DNA from: Liolophura sinensis
Lineage: Eukaryota; Mollusca; Polyplacophora; Chitonida; Chitonidae
Reading direction: 5' to 3'
DNA length: 64,000 bases
Assembly: GCF_032854445.1 (NCBI RefSeq)
Contig: NC_088297.1
Span: forward strand, 22,517,127-22,581,126
Shown: positions 12,553 through 24,507 of the stretch, one piece after another
Layout of the letters: every line of letters begins with the position of its first letter
Numbering within the stretch: position 1 is the first letter of the stretch
The notes under the pieces: generated by a model
The model's database searches: none
What the model was told of the DNA's origin: nothing
The model's input: the letters and a program-made list of their open reading frames with translations, nothing else
Translations under genes and position numbers: made by a program

Positions 12553-12890
12553 ATGTGTTCGCAGATGTGTCAGTCTCCATTCGTGTGTTCGCAGATGTGT
12601 CAGTTTCCATTCGTGTGTTCGCAGATGTGTCAGTCTCCATTCGTGTGTTCGCACATGTATCAGTTTCCATTCGTGTGTTCGCAGATGTGTCAGTTTCCAT
12701 TCGTGTGTTCGCAGATGTGTCAGTCTACATTCGTGTGTTCACAGATGAGTCAGTTTTCGTTCGTGTGTTCGCAGATGTGTCAGTCTCCATTCGTGTGTTC
12801 ACAGATGTGTCAGTTTCCATTTGTGTGTTCACAGATGTGTCAGTTTCTATACGTGTGTTCGCAGATGTGTCAGTTTCCAGGCGTAGGACA
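12553..12890. repeat. 30-bp minisatellite, about 11 copies
   Basis: Unit GTTCGCAGATGTGTCAGT followed by TTCCATTCGTGT; period 30 bp, with a few substitutions per copy. Because 30 is a multiple of three, frames of 154 and 119 codons stay open, with decapeptides such as QMCQFPFVCS. I regard them as accidental. A single worn unit with the same right flank is present at 17490-17530, so this array expanded after the block was duplicated. Confidence 0.93.
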
Positions 12891-13030
12891 GAAACTCTTT
12901 GCGTACCTATTTAACTACGTACGTAACCTGTCCTTGGGGTGGTCGAAGTGGAGAGGCGTGGCCGTTAAAACTACAATCGATAGAAAATTCCAAAATAAGA
13001 TATGGAAGTTAATATAACACAATGAGCAAC
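12870..13030 (+). repeat. Duplicated block (partner 17505-17665)
   Basis: GGACAGAAACTCTTTG, CGTGACCTGTCCTTG, GTGGCCGTTAAAA and TACAATCGATA follow in the same order in both places and run straight into the same V-type SINE 3' part. It is part of the duplicated landscape around the H3 genes. Confidence 0.75.
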
Positions 13031-13166
13031 CTGTGGATGGTCATGGGTTTTCCTTGGGCTCTGTCCGTTTTTTCCCACCACAATGCTGGCCGCCGTCGTA
13101 TAAGTGAAATATTCTTGAGTACAGCGTAATACACCAGTCAAATAGACTAAAAGACAAATAAATAAA
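13028..13166 (+). mobile_element. V-type SINE, 3' part only
   Basis: Sense-orientation 3' half of the window's common SINE: CAACCTGTGGATGGTCATGG, V-like core, GCTGGCCGCCGTCGTATAAG, TGAAATATTCTTGAGTAC and an AATAAATAAA tail. The tRNA-derived head is missing. The same truncated form with the same left flank occurs at 17658-17784. Confidence 0.85.
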
Positions 13167-13190
13167 AGAATGAACATCACTTTGTGAAAG

Positions 13191-13374
13191 GAAACTAGGC
13201 AGTCCCCGAGGGAAACCAACGATCGTCTGCAGGTTGCATGCAGACCATCCGACGTACGGATGAGGTGGCCAGCATGAGCTAGACTTCAACTTACAGCGAC
13301 CGCATAAGTGAGAGGCTTCTGGGTCATTGGGCTGCGCTGGCACACTAAATAACCACCCAGGCCACGGAGGCCCC
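13191..13374 (-). mobile_element. V-type SINE, 5' part only
   Basis: Antisense copy with the tRNA-derived head at 13374 (GGGGCCTCCGTGGC on minus). It extends only to the start of the V-like core and lacks the 3' tail. With the sense 3' part just to its left, the two fragments face tail to tail. Confidence 0.8.
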
Positions 13375-13379
13375 ATTAT

Positions 13380-14100
13380 GTGTTATTACGAATTAAAATG
13401 AGTAATTGCTGAGGGATGGAATACGTAACATGTGGTAATAATGGCGAAATCATACGTGTATCCTGTTTGACAGCACATGCCGTCGTCTAACATTAACGCC
13501 CTGTGGGTTGCTTTAATTTCCTAATATCCACCTCTAAAACTATACTGCCGTGAGATCATGTACTACAAGAGATAAAGTAGAGATGCTGTGGGATTATAAG
13601 GCTCAAAGTTACACTTGTTATATATTTATTCAACTGATTTATGTGTAATATCATGCTCAAAAATTTGTCAGAAATACGCATTTGTAATGCAGTGATTTCC
13701 CCACCCCAAAACAATTGTAATATTAAACATCTTAAATTTACACTCGTCCATTTTCCCCACAAGTGAGTAGCTACCTTGGACAATGAAAAGTTCCCATTTT
13801 ATGAATCTGCAAATGCATTTGCCAATCAAGGCTTTAATCCCAAAGAGAATACTTACAGAAATGTTGCAACAGCAAGCTGAATATGCAAAATACTGAAAAG
13901 TCCATAGAACTATAACGGTTTATCACATCAATTTATGTATAAAACACATGTATACACGTAGTTGGAATTTTAGCCATTTTTGATTGTTGTACATTTTGGC
14001 TTAATATAATTGCACCCTCACTGTATGATATCTGCAGTCTCCTTAATCACTCATACAGTCTAGGCATATTTTCCAGTCTTGTTTTCTTTTCAAATAGAAC
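13380..14100. other. Non-coding spacer before H3 copy B
   Basis: AT-rich sequence without recognisable genes or arrays. The 75-codon minus frame at 13556-13783 shows no family resemblance and is rich in AT-codon residues. Confidence 0.4.
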
Positions 14101-14409
14101 TGAGTTGTCTTCTAGATCTATGGCTCAAGTGTTCCTGCAATAAAAAGTGTCATCACAAAAAATAACGTATACTGGTAATGATGAAACTGGTACCATCATT
14201 TTATGAAATCATCGTACTGTAGCTAAGAGCAACATAACGTGTATCGGGGTGATATTGGCAGGGATCGGCACATTATATTTGATCAAAACTGGCTACCAAC
14301 AGAAGACAAGTCAACGTTTGTATTCATGGACGATACAAGGAATACAGTGGACACATTTAAATGAGGTTATCAATGCTTGATAGAGAGACTTCTTTCTGTG
14401 GAAGTAGTC

Positions 14410-14425
14410 GGCCCTGAAAAGGGCC
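14410..14425 (-). terminator. Histone 3' stem-loop of H3 copy B
   Basis: GGCCCTTTTCAGGGCC on minus, 28 bp after the stop codon, followed by CAGAAAGAAGT as the purine-rich U7 target. Identical to copy A except one base in the purine element. Confidence 0.93.
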
Positions 14426-14453
14426 TTTGGTATAATTCAGAGATGTTTCGGCA

Positions 14454-14870
<417 letters not shown>

Positions 14871-14954
14871 CTAGAATCAGCTGTCTTCAGGCAATGGTAC
14901 GACTTACGGTCTTCAACTTTTCGACTTGGAATGAAATCACAAATGTAAGTCAGG

Positions 14955-14963
14955 TATTTATAG
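14955..14963 (-). promoter_or_regulatory. TATA box of H3 copy B
   Basis: CTATAAATA on minus, about 91 bp before the ATG, in the same conserved context as in copies A and C. Confidence 0.85.
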
Positions 14964-15720
14964 CATGGTTAGTCCGGCGTAAGCTTGTGATTTCAGGAGA
15001 ACAGCTTGGCAGCACTCAAGAGTGTAGCAGACCCCCCTGGCTTTCGTGGCATGTACAGAATCACAAGGCTCTGCGTGAGATCAATATTCAACACGTTTGA
15101 CAGGTTTTCTTGACTAAACTTAATTTGCTTAATCCGTCAAGTTTTGTGAAGGGCAGTCTCACACCTGCATACCTATATTTTTGCCACCCCCCTCCCTCCT
15201 CCCCCCTCCCCCCAAGCGCACCTGCTTTACTCAAAGTGGAACTTCCCATAATAATGCAGTAACAAAACAGTATTGTGATAAAAGCTTAACGAGTAAACCT
15301 GTATTCTCTAAAACTGTTTCAAGTCATTAATCTTTGCGTTTAGGCTAATTAGTTCTCTGCGAAAGGATTAAACCAAAAGCCAGGTACATTGGCTACAGTC
15401 ATTTTATTTTCATTGTTGGTTTACAATAATCTCTTGGCCAACTAATAACACATCTATTTATCATGAATAAGCGTTCTGTTTGTTTTGTCTACAGTCCTTT
15501 TCCCATATGGACCTATATAACTGATTGTCTTAAAAAGTGTTGATTTAAATGAACTGAACGCCATACATGGAAAAAACTGCTGCAAGTTCGCCACAACTTC
15601 CCAGTTTGTAAATGTTTTAAATGTTTTAATGATTAAGATCCACTCTGACTATGGATAATGGAGGACGGACAACAGAAGATTTTATCAGATATCTTCACAT
15701 ATAGGGAGGGGAAAATGTCC

Positions 15721-15770
15721 GGAGGGGAAGTGGTGGGGGGGGGGGGGTATATGTCGGGGGGGGGGGGGCG
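15721..15770 (+). repeat. Poly-G tracts (G-quadruplex-prone)
   Basis: Two runs of about 13-14 consecutive G are separated by TATATGTC and preceded by GGAGGGGAAGTGG. The plus strand could fold into G-quadruplexes. Run lengths may be inexact in the assembly. Confidence 0.8.
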
Positions 15771-15999
15771 TTAAGGAAAATGTCCGTACTACTCAAAGTT
15801 GTCCACCAAAAAATGCAAGTTTAGTTTTTAAAGCCGTGTATGTAGGATCCACAGACTTTAAGCCACAGTATTGTGACAATAGTTCTCTGTGAATTGCCCA
15901 TTGTAGGATAGAACATCCTGAATCCAGGAAACACATCTCATTGCCTTGGCGCAAATCATTCGATGGAATGGCGTTGCCGTGTAAACTAGTTTGTGTATG

Positions 16000-16165
16000 T
16001 ATGCATGTAAAATTCGCAAGTAGCCTATGTATGAAGAAGTGTATTTGGAAGCCTTGAATGAATCTTTTACTAAACTATTTCATGGGGAAAAATAAACGTC
16101 TAAATTCTGTTTTGTAGCCTCATATCTCACCGAGGTGAGCAGAGTGGAAATATGAGGATTAGATT
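16000..16165 (+). repeat. Duplicated block, empty SINE site (partner 17060-17475)
   Basis: It contains TAGCCTATGTATGAAGAAG uninterrupted, followed by CTAAACTATTTCATGGGG and CCTCATATCTCACCGAGG. The partner carries a full SINE between two copies of GCCTATGT at exactly this place. Confidence 0.85.
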
Positions 16166-16428
16166 ACGTTATGGACAAATGATTTGTAAAATTATTACGT
16201 GGAGTTTAGCTATAAAATTGTCACATTGACTTGATTGTCTTGGCAACCTTTACCTGTCAATTTCTCGTTCTGTCCCCACCCACCTCCAATCCCCCTGTCA
16301 TGAACTCTCCACAATGGATGCTGGGGCGCATAATCCACTGATAATCCAACACGTGGTGTGGAAGTTCCGAGGATGGGATGCTCCAACGCCATCCACATGT
16401 GCCCGAGGGTGGACAAGGGCATCTGATC

Positions 16429-16786
16429 GGCCCGGATAGCACAGTTGGTAGAGCGTCCGCTTCGGGAGCGGTAGATCCAGGACCTAAGACTTTAGTCACA
16501 CCTAAGGCTTTAAAAGAGGAAGTTGTGACTTAATGGGTTGGCGTTCAGTATGGAGGGGATAGTGCAACGACTGGTTGACCCGTATCAGTATAATGGCTCT
16601 GGTGGGGCAGCTTACTTGCCTTCGGTAAGTCGTTTCAGTGAAGCAGCACTAGATAAAAGAGCGGTGGAAATCCGTCCTGCAACAAGGGGGTACATTACAT
16701 ACACCCTAAGGATTCCTTCGTCGTCATATTGTTGAAAAATTGTTGAGCACGACGTTAAACCCAATCACTCACTCACTCACTCACTC
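16429..16786 (+). mobile_element. tRNA-derived SINE with CACT tail
   Basis: The head GCCCGGATAGCACAGTTGG and TAGAGCGTCCGCTTCGGGAG resembles the 5' half of a tRNA: an A box, then an anticodon arm with stem CCGC/GCGG and loop TTCGGGA (anticodon CGG position, proline-like). There is no 3' acceptor strand, so it is not a tRNA gene. The body (GCAACGACTGGTTGACCCG, GGTAAGTCGTTTCAGTGAAG, GTCATATTGTTGAAAAATTG) ends in GAGCACGACGTTAAACCC and CACTCACT repeats, as in many molluscan SINEs. It appears full length. Pol III transcription with LINE-supplied enzymes is the family's known way of copying. Confidence 0.8.
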
Positions 16787-17060
16787 AAGGCCATCTGGTG
16801 TGACTAGGATGGGAAGGTTGAGGAAGGGTGTGGTGGGACAAAACTCCACTCCATACAAAAGCTTGCGAAAAAGCGTCTTCTATCCCATGGCTTTCGTGGC
16901 ATGAATAGAATCACAAGGCTCTGCATGAGATCAATATTCCACACGTCTGACAGATTTTCTTGACTAAACTTAATTTGCTTAATCCGTCAAGTTTTGTGAA
17001 GGGCAGTCTCACACCTGCATACCTATATTTCTTTGCACTCCTCCCCACAAGCGCACAAGT
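16770..17060 (+). repeat. Mosaic of duplicated fragments including an H3 upstream piece
   Basis: Bases 16786-16885 match 10035-10140. Bases 16889-17050 match the sequence upstream of H3 copies A and B (GGCTTTCGTGGCATG, CACAAGGCTCTGC, TTTTGTGAAGGGCAGTCTCACACCTGCAT), joined without an H3 gene. So this is a broken copy of the H3 flank. Confidence 0.75.
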
Positions 17061-17091
17061 ATGCATGTAAAGTTTGTAGGTAGCCTATGTG

Positions 17092-17331
17092 TTTTATTTA
17101 TTTATTTGATTGGTGTTTTACGCAGTAATCAAGAATATTTCACTTAAACGACGGCGGTCAGCATTATGGTGGGAGGAAACCAGGCAGAGCCTGGGGGAAA
17201 CCCACGACCATCCGCAGGTTGCTGCCAGACCTTCCCACTTACGGCCGGAGAGGAAGCTCTGGGTCTGGGTGAGAGGCTTCTGGGTCATTACGCTGCGCTA
17301 GCGCGCTAACCGACTGAGCCACGGAGGCCCC
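17092..17331 (-). mobile_element. V-type SINE, near full length, with target-site duplication
   Basis: Antisense copy. On minus it starts at 17331 with GGGGCCTCCGTGGCTCAGTC (tRNA-derived head with A box) and passes through the V-like core. It then runs through GACCGCCGTCGTTTAAGTGA and ends in an AATAAATAAA tail at 17092. It is flanked by GCCTATGT on both sides (17083-17090 and 17332-17339). The uninterrupted target is present at 16000-16060. A short deletion relative to other copies lies near 17255. Confidence 0.92.
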
Positions 17332-17504
17332 GCCTATGTATGAAGAAGCGTATTTGCAAACATTGAATGAATCTTTTATTAAACTATTTCATGGGGGAAA
17401 ATAAACGTCTAAGTTTTGTTTTGCAGCCTCATATCTCACCGAGGGGAGCAGAGAGGAAATATGAGGATTACATTACGTTATAAAACTGTCAGTTTCCATT
17501 CGTG

Positions 17505-17784
17505 TTTTCGCAGATGCGTCAGTAGGACAGAAACTCTTTGTGTACCTATTTCACTACACACGTGACCTGTCCTTGAGATGATCGAGGTGTGGCCGTTAAA
17601 ATTACAATCGATAAATAATTACAAAATAAGATATGTAAGTCAATAAAAAACAATGAGCGGCCTGTTTCCCCCGGGCTCTGCCCGTATCCTTTCACCGTAA
17701 TGCTGACCGCCGTCGCATAAGTAAAATATTCTTGAGTACGACGTAAAACAACAATCAAATAAATACATAAATAAATAAATAAAC
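17505..17784 (+). repeat. Duplicated block with V-type SINE 3' part (partner 12870-13166)
   Basis: Left part matches 12870-13030. From 17658 onward it is a SINE 3' half (CCCCCGGGCTCTGCCC, TGACCGCCGTCGCATAAG, TAAAATATTCTTGAGTAC, AATAAATAAATAAAC tail). The matching flanks show that the truncated SINE was duplicated with its surroundings, not inserted twice. Confidence 0.8.
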
Positions 17785-19350
17785 TTTAACTGCTCACTGT
17801 CGTCCTTATATAACTAAAACTTTACCTTACCTTCTTTTGGTAGCCACATTGGTTGGAATGCGATGATATCACGCTCTAACCTCATCAACGGTCAGTTTCT
17901 ATACAGTGGTATTGTAGACTGTCTGGACATTTTAACTGTACTGTAACATGAGACATTTCTTAATACTAGAAACAGAACGTAGATGCTTACCTGAAGTCTA
18001 TTATTGGATTTGTTTCAGTAATTTGAATGTTAAATGGAATTTCCACGTACCACGTAACTTTGTGATCTCTTTTAACCATTCTTATCAGACCGGAATATAG
18101 ATGACAAACCAAACGATTCTTTCTATATTTTAATACAATGCAGACTACACTTACATTACTTTAACAAAAGCGAAAACTGTTTTATTTATGTTACTATTCA
18201 CTTACTTAGTTTGAAAAAGAATTTTGTTTCGCACGAAATTCAGATTAGCAAACAGGGTTAACGTCTATAAATGGCAAACACAGGGCTAACATCTATGAAA
18301 GGCAAACACAATTACGTTAATGTGACTGTATAAGATCCAAACTACTGGTATGTGCTATGCAAAAGCCCATGTGATAAACCGGTATTGTTCATTCATCATT
18401 GATTATGGAGGTTCATCATAAAATTTCCAACATTTCGCATATTAATATTGCTCTTGGAAAAGTTCAGTAAGCACTCATCTGAGGCTTTGATGTGTGCACG
18501 CAAATTCATCAGGTAAGAGCTTTTGATCGTCCATGATAGCAACTCGCGTTAAAATTACTTTGTTCAGAGATTCACAAATAAAAAATATAAACAAGAAAAA
18601 TTAACATTGACCACATTTTATGCATCTCTCCTTAAAGTATCACACAAGTTTCCACACCTAGAGGAATTTACATTTTAGATCTTTTCACTTGTATATACAT
18701 GTATATTCTAATCTTCTGCCTCAAAGGCAAGGGCAGAAAGTAAAACAATGGAAAGAGATATTATCGGAATCACAATACATAGCACATCTACTCAACTTAA
18801 GAAGCGATCTTAAGCCCACTCAGGGTGTAGGGATTTAATATCTTGATATTGTCCTGATAAAGATGACCCCTCCCCCCACCCCCCCACGCCCTACCCCCAG
18901 CGATCCCGGTGTATTATACAGTCTCATCATTGGTGTCTCTTTACAAGCTACCGGAGGCTTTCACATTGTGTTGTGGATTGTCCACCAACCGTAAATACAT
19001 GCACCTTTTGTGATGCATTCCGCATGTTAGCTTACCACCTTCCTGAAACCTTCAGCGTGGGGAGCGGGTGGGGGGTAGGGCTTGTGTTTGTGTGTGAACG
19101 TGAAGGGGGGGGGGGGGGGGCGTCAGGGAACGAGGGTGTCCAGTAATCACGGGGCGGCTTCATAACCGCATTTCATAGCCAATGGTTTAATCACAAATTA
19201 TTTGGTCAGTAACACACGAAAACCTTCCAAATAGCACGTGCAACCCTCTTCTGTGGGGTGAGGGTTTTGGTGTGGGTGGGGGTGGGGGTGGTGGTGTGAG
19301 GTGGGCTGGTCGTGGGGGGCAGATGTGCAGGTGTTAGACATCCCTTCACA
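17785..19350. other. Spacer upstream of H3 copy C, G-rich at its right end
   Basis: AT-rich and without genes up to about 18800. A C-rich stretch lies at 18868-18900 and G-rich stretches from 19050 to 19325, including a run of about 16 G at 19105-19120 and GGGTGGGGGTGGGGG near 19277. These are G-quadruplex-prone and sit 250-500 bp upstream of the H3 copy C start site. Confidence 0.55.
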
Positions 19351-19535
19351 AGACTTCATAGACGGATTAAACAATATGTGGATTAGTCAAGAAAACCAGT
19401 CAGACATGTTAAACACTGAAATCATACAGCGTCTCGGGCTTAACTACATGAAAAGATAGCCATGGGATATCCTCCAACCTTGAGAACTGTCAAACTGCCG
19501 AATTGAAATCACAAGCTCGCGCCAGACCCACCATG

Positions 19536-19544
19536 CTATAAATA
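19536..19544 (+). promoter_or_regulatory. TATA box of H3 copy C
   Basis: CTATAAATA, 86 bp before the ATG, embedded in ACCCACCATGCTATAAATAC. The upstream 60 bp also match copies A and B (AAATCACAAGCTCGCGCC versus AAATCACAAGCTTACGCC). Confidence 0.85.
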
Positions 19545-19623
19545 CCTGGCTTAATTTTTCATACTTGTAGTCGAAACTTTGAAGGTATAGGTCATACAAT
19601 TACGTGAAGACAGCTGATTCTAG

Positions 19624-20040
<417 letters not shown>

Positions 20041-20362
20041 ATGTGGTGAATTCAAGACGGCATGGATAGTAATGCATGGTGATTATCTGCCAAGTTTTAG
20101 TGCATACTAACAGAGGCATACTGCTTACTGTTGTCTTAACGAATTTCTAGCTGAAGAGAATGATTGCCCACAACACGGCAATACCAGGGATATTATACAA
20201 CCTTGTTCGCCAGGTCTGCATTGTGGGACGGTCGGTTTGCCATTGGTTTGTACGCAGTCGTTTTTCTCCTCTATTCATCGTCATTACCAGTATTGTTCAT
20301 TTCGGTAAAACTGCTCACATCGTTCATGATTCATCGCTCGATTGTCGTTTTGTCCTATTCTC

Positions 20363-20368
20363 AATAAA
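20363..20368 (+). terminator. Candidate poly(A) signal of H3 copy C
   Basis: AATAAA about 320 bp after the stop codon, followed by a GT-rich stretch (CTCTGTTGTTGTTGTACG) at the right distance for a cleavage site. It is the only good signal in the downstream region and would explain the missing stem-loop. Function is inferred. Confidence 0.4.
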
Positions 20369-20800
20369 CGCCCCACTCATGTACTGAACTCTGTTGTTGT
20401 TGTACGTACCCTTCGTCTTTCCAACATAACTGAAAACTGTTGACTGCTTCGCTTTGCATAATTCCATCCTATTTTCGTACTTTGCATACTTTCTTAGTTC
20501 TCTGGTTTGTGTTGAACTTTGTTTAGGAAATAGGCCTTGCGATTATTGACCTGCATGTCCTCACTGGTTGACGACTGGTATACGAATGTCTGTTTCGACG
20601 CACAGATCCTGCAGTGCTTCAGTTTTAGTTGATTGTTGCTTAACACCGCGCTCCAGCTGCTTTCAGCGTTATTTATATGCTTTGTTTTCAAAGTATAACT
20701 CTCAATATTTTTCAGTTAGGTTATGTCAAAACGTGTCTCAACGCAGAGATATTCGAGATTTCTGCCTTGCTGCATTGGCGTGTCGACAGATATTTATCGC

Positions 20801-21285
20801 CGTGCTCACGAACGCTTCAGATATACAAGGGTGTTCAGCAATATGGTGGGAGGGAACCAGGCAGAGCCCGGGGAAACCCACGACCATTTTAAGAACATTT
20901 CACTCAAACAACAAGAGTCAGCTTTATGGAAAGAGGAAACCGGAGAAACCACTCTCTTCCACAGGTTGCCGGCAGACCTGTGTTTTTATTTCTTTGATAA
21001 GCGTTTTACGTCGTACTCAAGAACATGTCACTGGCTGATACGACAGCGGTCAGCGTTATGGTGTGCGGAGACCGGACAGAGCCTGGAGGAAATCCATGGC
21101 CATTCTCAGGTTGGTGTAAGACCTTCCGTGTAGTTATATATTTGATTAGTGTTTTACACCGTACTCAAGAACATTTCACTTATACGACGACGACCAGCTT
21201 TAAAGAGAGAGGAGACTGGGCAGAGCCTGTAGGAAAACCCACGATCATCTCCAGGTTGCTGGAAGACCTTTCCACAGATGAGGAA
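20801..21285 (-). mobile_element. Cluster of V-type SINE 3' parts in tandem
   Basis: About four consecutive antisense pieces of the SINE: around 20801-20890, 20891-20980, 20981-21132 and 21134-21285. Each shows parts of the same order: GTACTCAAGAACATTTCACT, GG-AGGAAACC, AGAGCC, CACGACCAT and GGTTGCTGG. They differ strongly from one another. None has a tRNA head. The long open frames here (for example 156 codons at 20568-21038) are SINE read-through and not genes. Confidence 0.75.
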
Positions 21286-21289
21286 GACA

Positions 21290-24200
21290 TAAAGCCGGAC
21301 GAGACAAAGAAAACAACAGGATAGATACCAACTGACTTTCTTTATTATGGCCCAAAGCCACCAAGCATGTTGTTCAATCAGGAAACCCACATGCGTATGA
21401 TTACCGATTCGAAAATTTACAACAAATGAACGTATACAATACACGAAGGACCACGACGTGAACGTTAACACATTACAGATATATCACGGTGGCACAGTAT
21501 GTCGCATCGGCTCGACTTCTAAACCCGAACTGCGGCTAGCCTTTCACATACTCCAACATGCAGGATCATACGTGGTTCGCACGGCTACGTAGCCTTTACG
21601 CCACGGCTACATAACGCTCCATACATATCCCAAGGAGCGTATGTGGTTAGTGTATCCACAACGTAGAGTTCGACACACACTCTTACAGAACGCTTATGCC
21701 CAATGCGTGTATTCCACCATAAGTGGTTTAGACGTCTACACTGCTACTATAAATGTACGCAGCAAAATCCTAGCATAATTCATACATCTCTTTTGTGGCT
21801 ACGTAGTCACCCACTCTTACAGCACAATGCATGGGGTTTGGACGCCTTTACTACGATTACGCATGCGCATGTGGACGTTGCCAGATCGTGGGCAGTATAT
21901 GCCATTTTTATCACATCAATGGAGAAACAGCGTAAAAATAAAACAAGCTTAACACTGAAGGCAACAATAACAACAACACGGAATGTTTGGTTCTACAGAA
22001 CAAAATTACCACAGCCATGTGTACTAACGGAAGATCAAGCTTAAAATAAGGTGCATGCTTCGAAATCTTTAATAGTTTTGTCGGTCATCGAACGATGCAC
22101 CCTTTTGTACTGCAAGAAGGTTTGCACATGTTGTGATTTGGACGCGGATGCCAAATATCTCTACTCTCATTGACACTACTCGAAAGACTTGATCTAGAAT
22201 CGGCTCCCAACATAGATTTGTTCCTGACTCTAGTCTCTGTAAAGTCAGAAGAAGTAGCTGTTTCAAAACTAAAACAAGCAAGACAGGTCGTTTCTACTCA
22301 ACACCGTTTGATATTTAATAATAAATAAAAGAAAATAAAAGCGAAAGAAGCTCATCTTTCAGACAGACATGGCAGTTGGAAATGCATTTCATCGGAAGGG
22401 CGTGCTGTAGAGATTTGAATGGCCAACGTTGTTAACGCAGACAGCAAGGAAAGACATGGACAAGATAAATGTCACAATTTAGAAGAGATTCGGTTCCACG
22501 CAGGCTGTATCTATCCATTATCACTTGCATTGTTCTTGACATCACTGACAATATTATTCGAGTAGGTAGAGGGGTCAGTTTCTCCATGTGTCATTTTGCA
22601 CATTTATTTAATTTGCACAGCCACCGATAGGTTTAATCTTATAGTTTGGAAATTATTTACTTTCAGCGACCCTATCTCCCTCAGTTTCACAAGATGCAGA
22701 TGTATCTAATTATGAAGATAAAATCGTGCTCCCAACGATAAACCAGGGTAAACCGAAACTTTCTGCCAAAGATTGCACTTCAGCAGAGCACGTCAATGGA
22801 CATGTTTTTAACAGTCAATCATGTTTCCAACAACCATGTTTTTTAGTCCTATACATTCAACAGTGACGACGACTTCAAATTATTGCTTGCTCCCTAAAAA
22901 TATCAGTTAAATAGAACAAATATACAAAAGATAAGTTCACGTCAACTGTGCACATGAGCTATATCGGAAGTACATTACACCTATAATGCCCATATTCATC
23001 GGGGTGATTTAAAACTTTATATAAGCTTATAATACCTAGACAGAAATATCGATTACTACCCTTTTATGGGCGACAATGCCAGCCAAACGAGAGAACGAAA
23101 ACGAACAAACGTATGCATGTATAGGGCTATTCATATTGCTGAAACTTTGAATCACATTTACATCTACATACATATACATGAAAATTTGAAACACATTAAC
23201 ATGTTGATGTGAAATTATGTATATTCTATATATAAACATAAAAGAAGAGAGGAGACAAAACCAGAGCTTTCAAAGGTCATTGGTTGGGAGGTGGGGGGGA
23301 TAAATAACACAATATCAACTGGGATAATTTAAATTTCGGTGAGTAAATAAAAAAAAGACATCGGAATCTCAGGATTTAGTGGTAGCTTTCTTTTATCACC
23401 AAACACTTTTGTAACAAAGACGACAATCAGGATTTGGTCTACCCAGTTTTAGAATTCAATAGATTTTAGCAACATGTGATAGTCACGTATGTTATACATG
23501 TAGTTTCACTGACCTTTTTCGAATTTTGTACAACATCATTACAAACTTACTCCAGAAAAGTTCAATTACCAGTGGTAACATCGAGGTTTTGAAGAATGCA
23601 AAATGTTCTAAAATACTGTGACAATAATTTAGAAGCTCCGATCAGAAGTCTGAACCAGTTTATTGTCTCCATTAGAGTTTGATTTCACCGTTTTGATATT
23701 AACACCAATCACTTTGGTGAAATTCATATTGCCTTACACAATATATTTCTCCCAGGTGTGTGTGTTGTGACCAAAGATCCTATTGCTCAACTTGAAACAG
23801 CATACCAATAAAATGCAGGGTAAAAACTGCCAGAACAATTCACCGTCCACACTGGCTGCGCAAATATAGTGTACACAATATCTCACTTAAGAAACAAAAG
23901 ACTAAGCCATGATTCAGAAAAAAGTAAAATAGGAACAATAACACATTATTAAAGGAGAACAAAAATGAAATAGAATGAATAATAGAGAGGAAGGAAACAT
24001 CTTTTATCCATTACAACATGGAAATGGACAAAACGCAAAAACAGTTTAAAGTGGACTGCTGTAATTAAAAAAAAAATATTTCATAGATGAAGAAAAAAAC
24101 AAAAAAAAAGAAACAAACAAACAAATAAACCAATGATATGTATAAGTTATGACTAAAATAAGTATTAAAATATACTGAAAAGAAAGTGAGAAATAAGATA

Positions 24201-24500
24201 AAAAAAAATTATGGACAAGGATTTTCGATTGTGAACTCTTAGCTCTGAAGGGCTAAAGGCCAGCTCTACATAAATGTACACATATGTGTACACTGTATTA
24301 AAGTAAGTTATCTTCCTATTTACATAGCAGTGTGATGTTCACTCATTTATACATATTATGTCAAATATATACAATTTGATACATCACCCTCACAAACTGA
24401 AACTTCAAAAACTAATCTGGAAGCAACAAAAACTGAAATCTTTTTTCAGTCCAACAATTATCCAGCAGGGTGCTGTGGGCATACTGTAAATGACAACACA
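21290..24500. other. Non-coding stretch, nothing recognised
   Basis: Sequence between the SINE cluster and the tandem repeat beyond the kinesin 3' end. The segment 21560-21830 repeats a CTACGTAG / GGCTACGTAG motif a few times; 22300-24300 is very AT-rich with A runs. The 113-codon frame at 21703-22044 has no family resemblance that I can see. Confidence 0.4.
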
Positions 24501-24507
24501 CGACACA

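Larger units (their letters stand above)
15236..16428. other. Spacer with poly-G tracts and a duplicated block
   Basis: No gene seen. Bases 15721-15770 hold two long G runs. Bases 16000-16165 (TATGCATGTAAA..., TAGCCTATGTATGAAGAAG, CATATCTCACCGAGG) recur at 17060-17475 and provide the empty site for the SINE at 17092. Confidence 0.55.

Noticed and set aside
12553-13017. 154- and 119-codon frames with QMCQFPFVCS-like repeats
   Set aside because: By-product of the 30-bp minisatellite; no homology and no promoter.
16429-16500. tRNA-Pro gene
   Set aside because: Head resembles a tRNA with a CGG anticodon arm, but the T arm and 3' acceptor strand are missing and it runs into a SINE body.
20568-21324. 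Overlapping plus frames of 156, 136 and 99 codons
   Set aside because: They read through the tandem V-type SINE pieces; peptides such as GGREPGRARGNP recur wherever the SINE is open.
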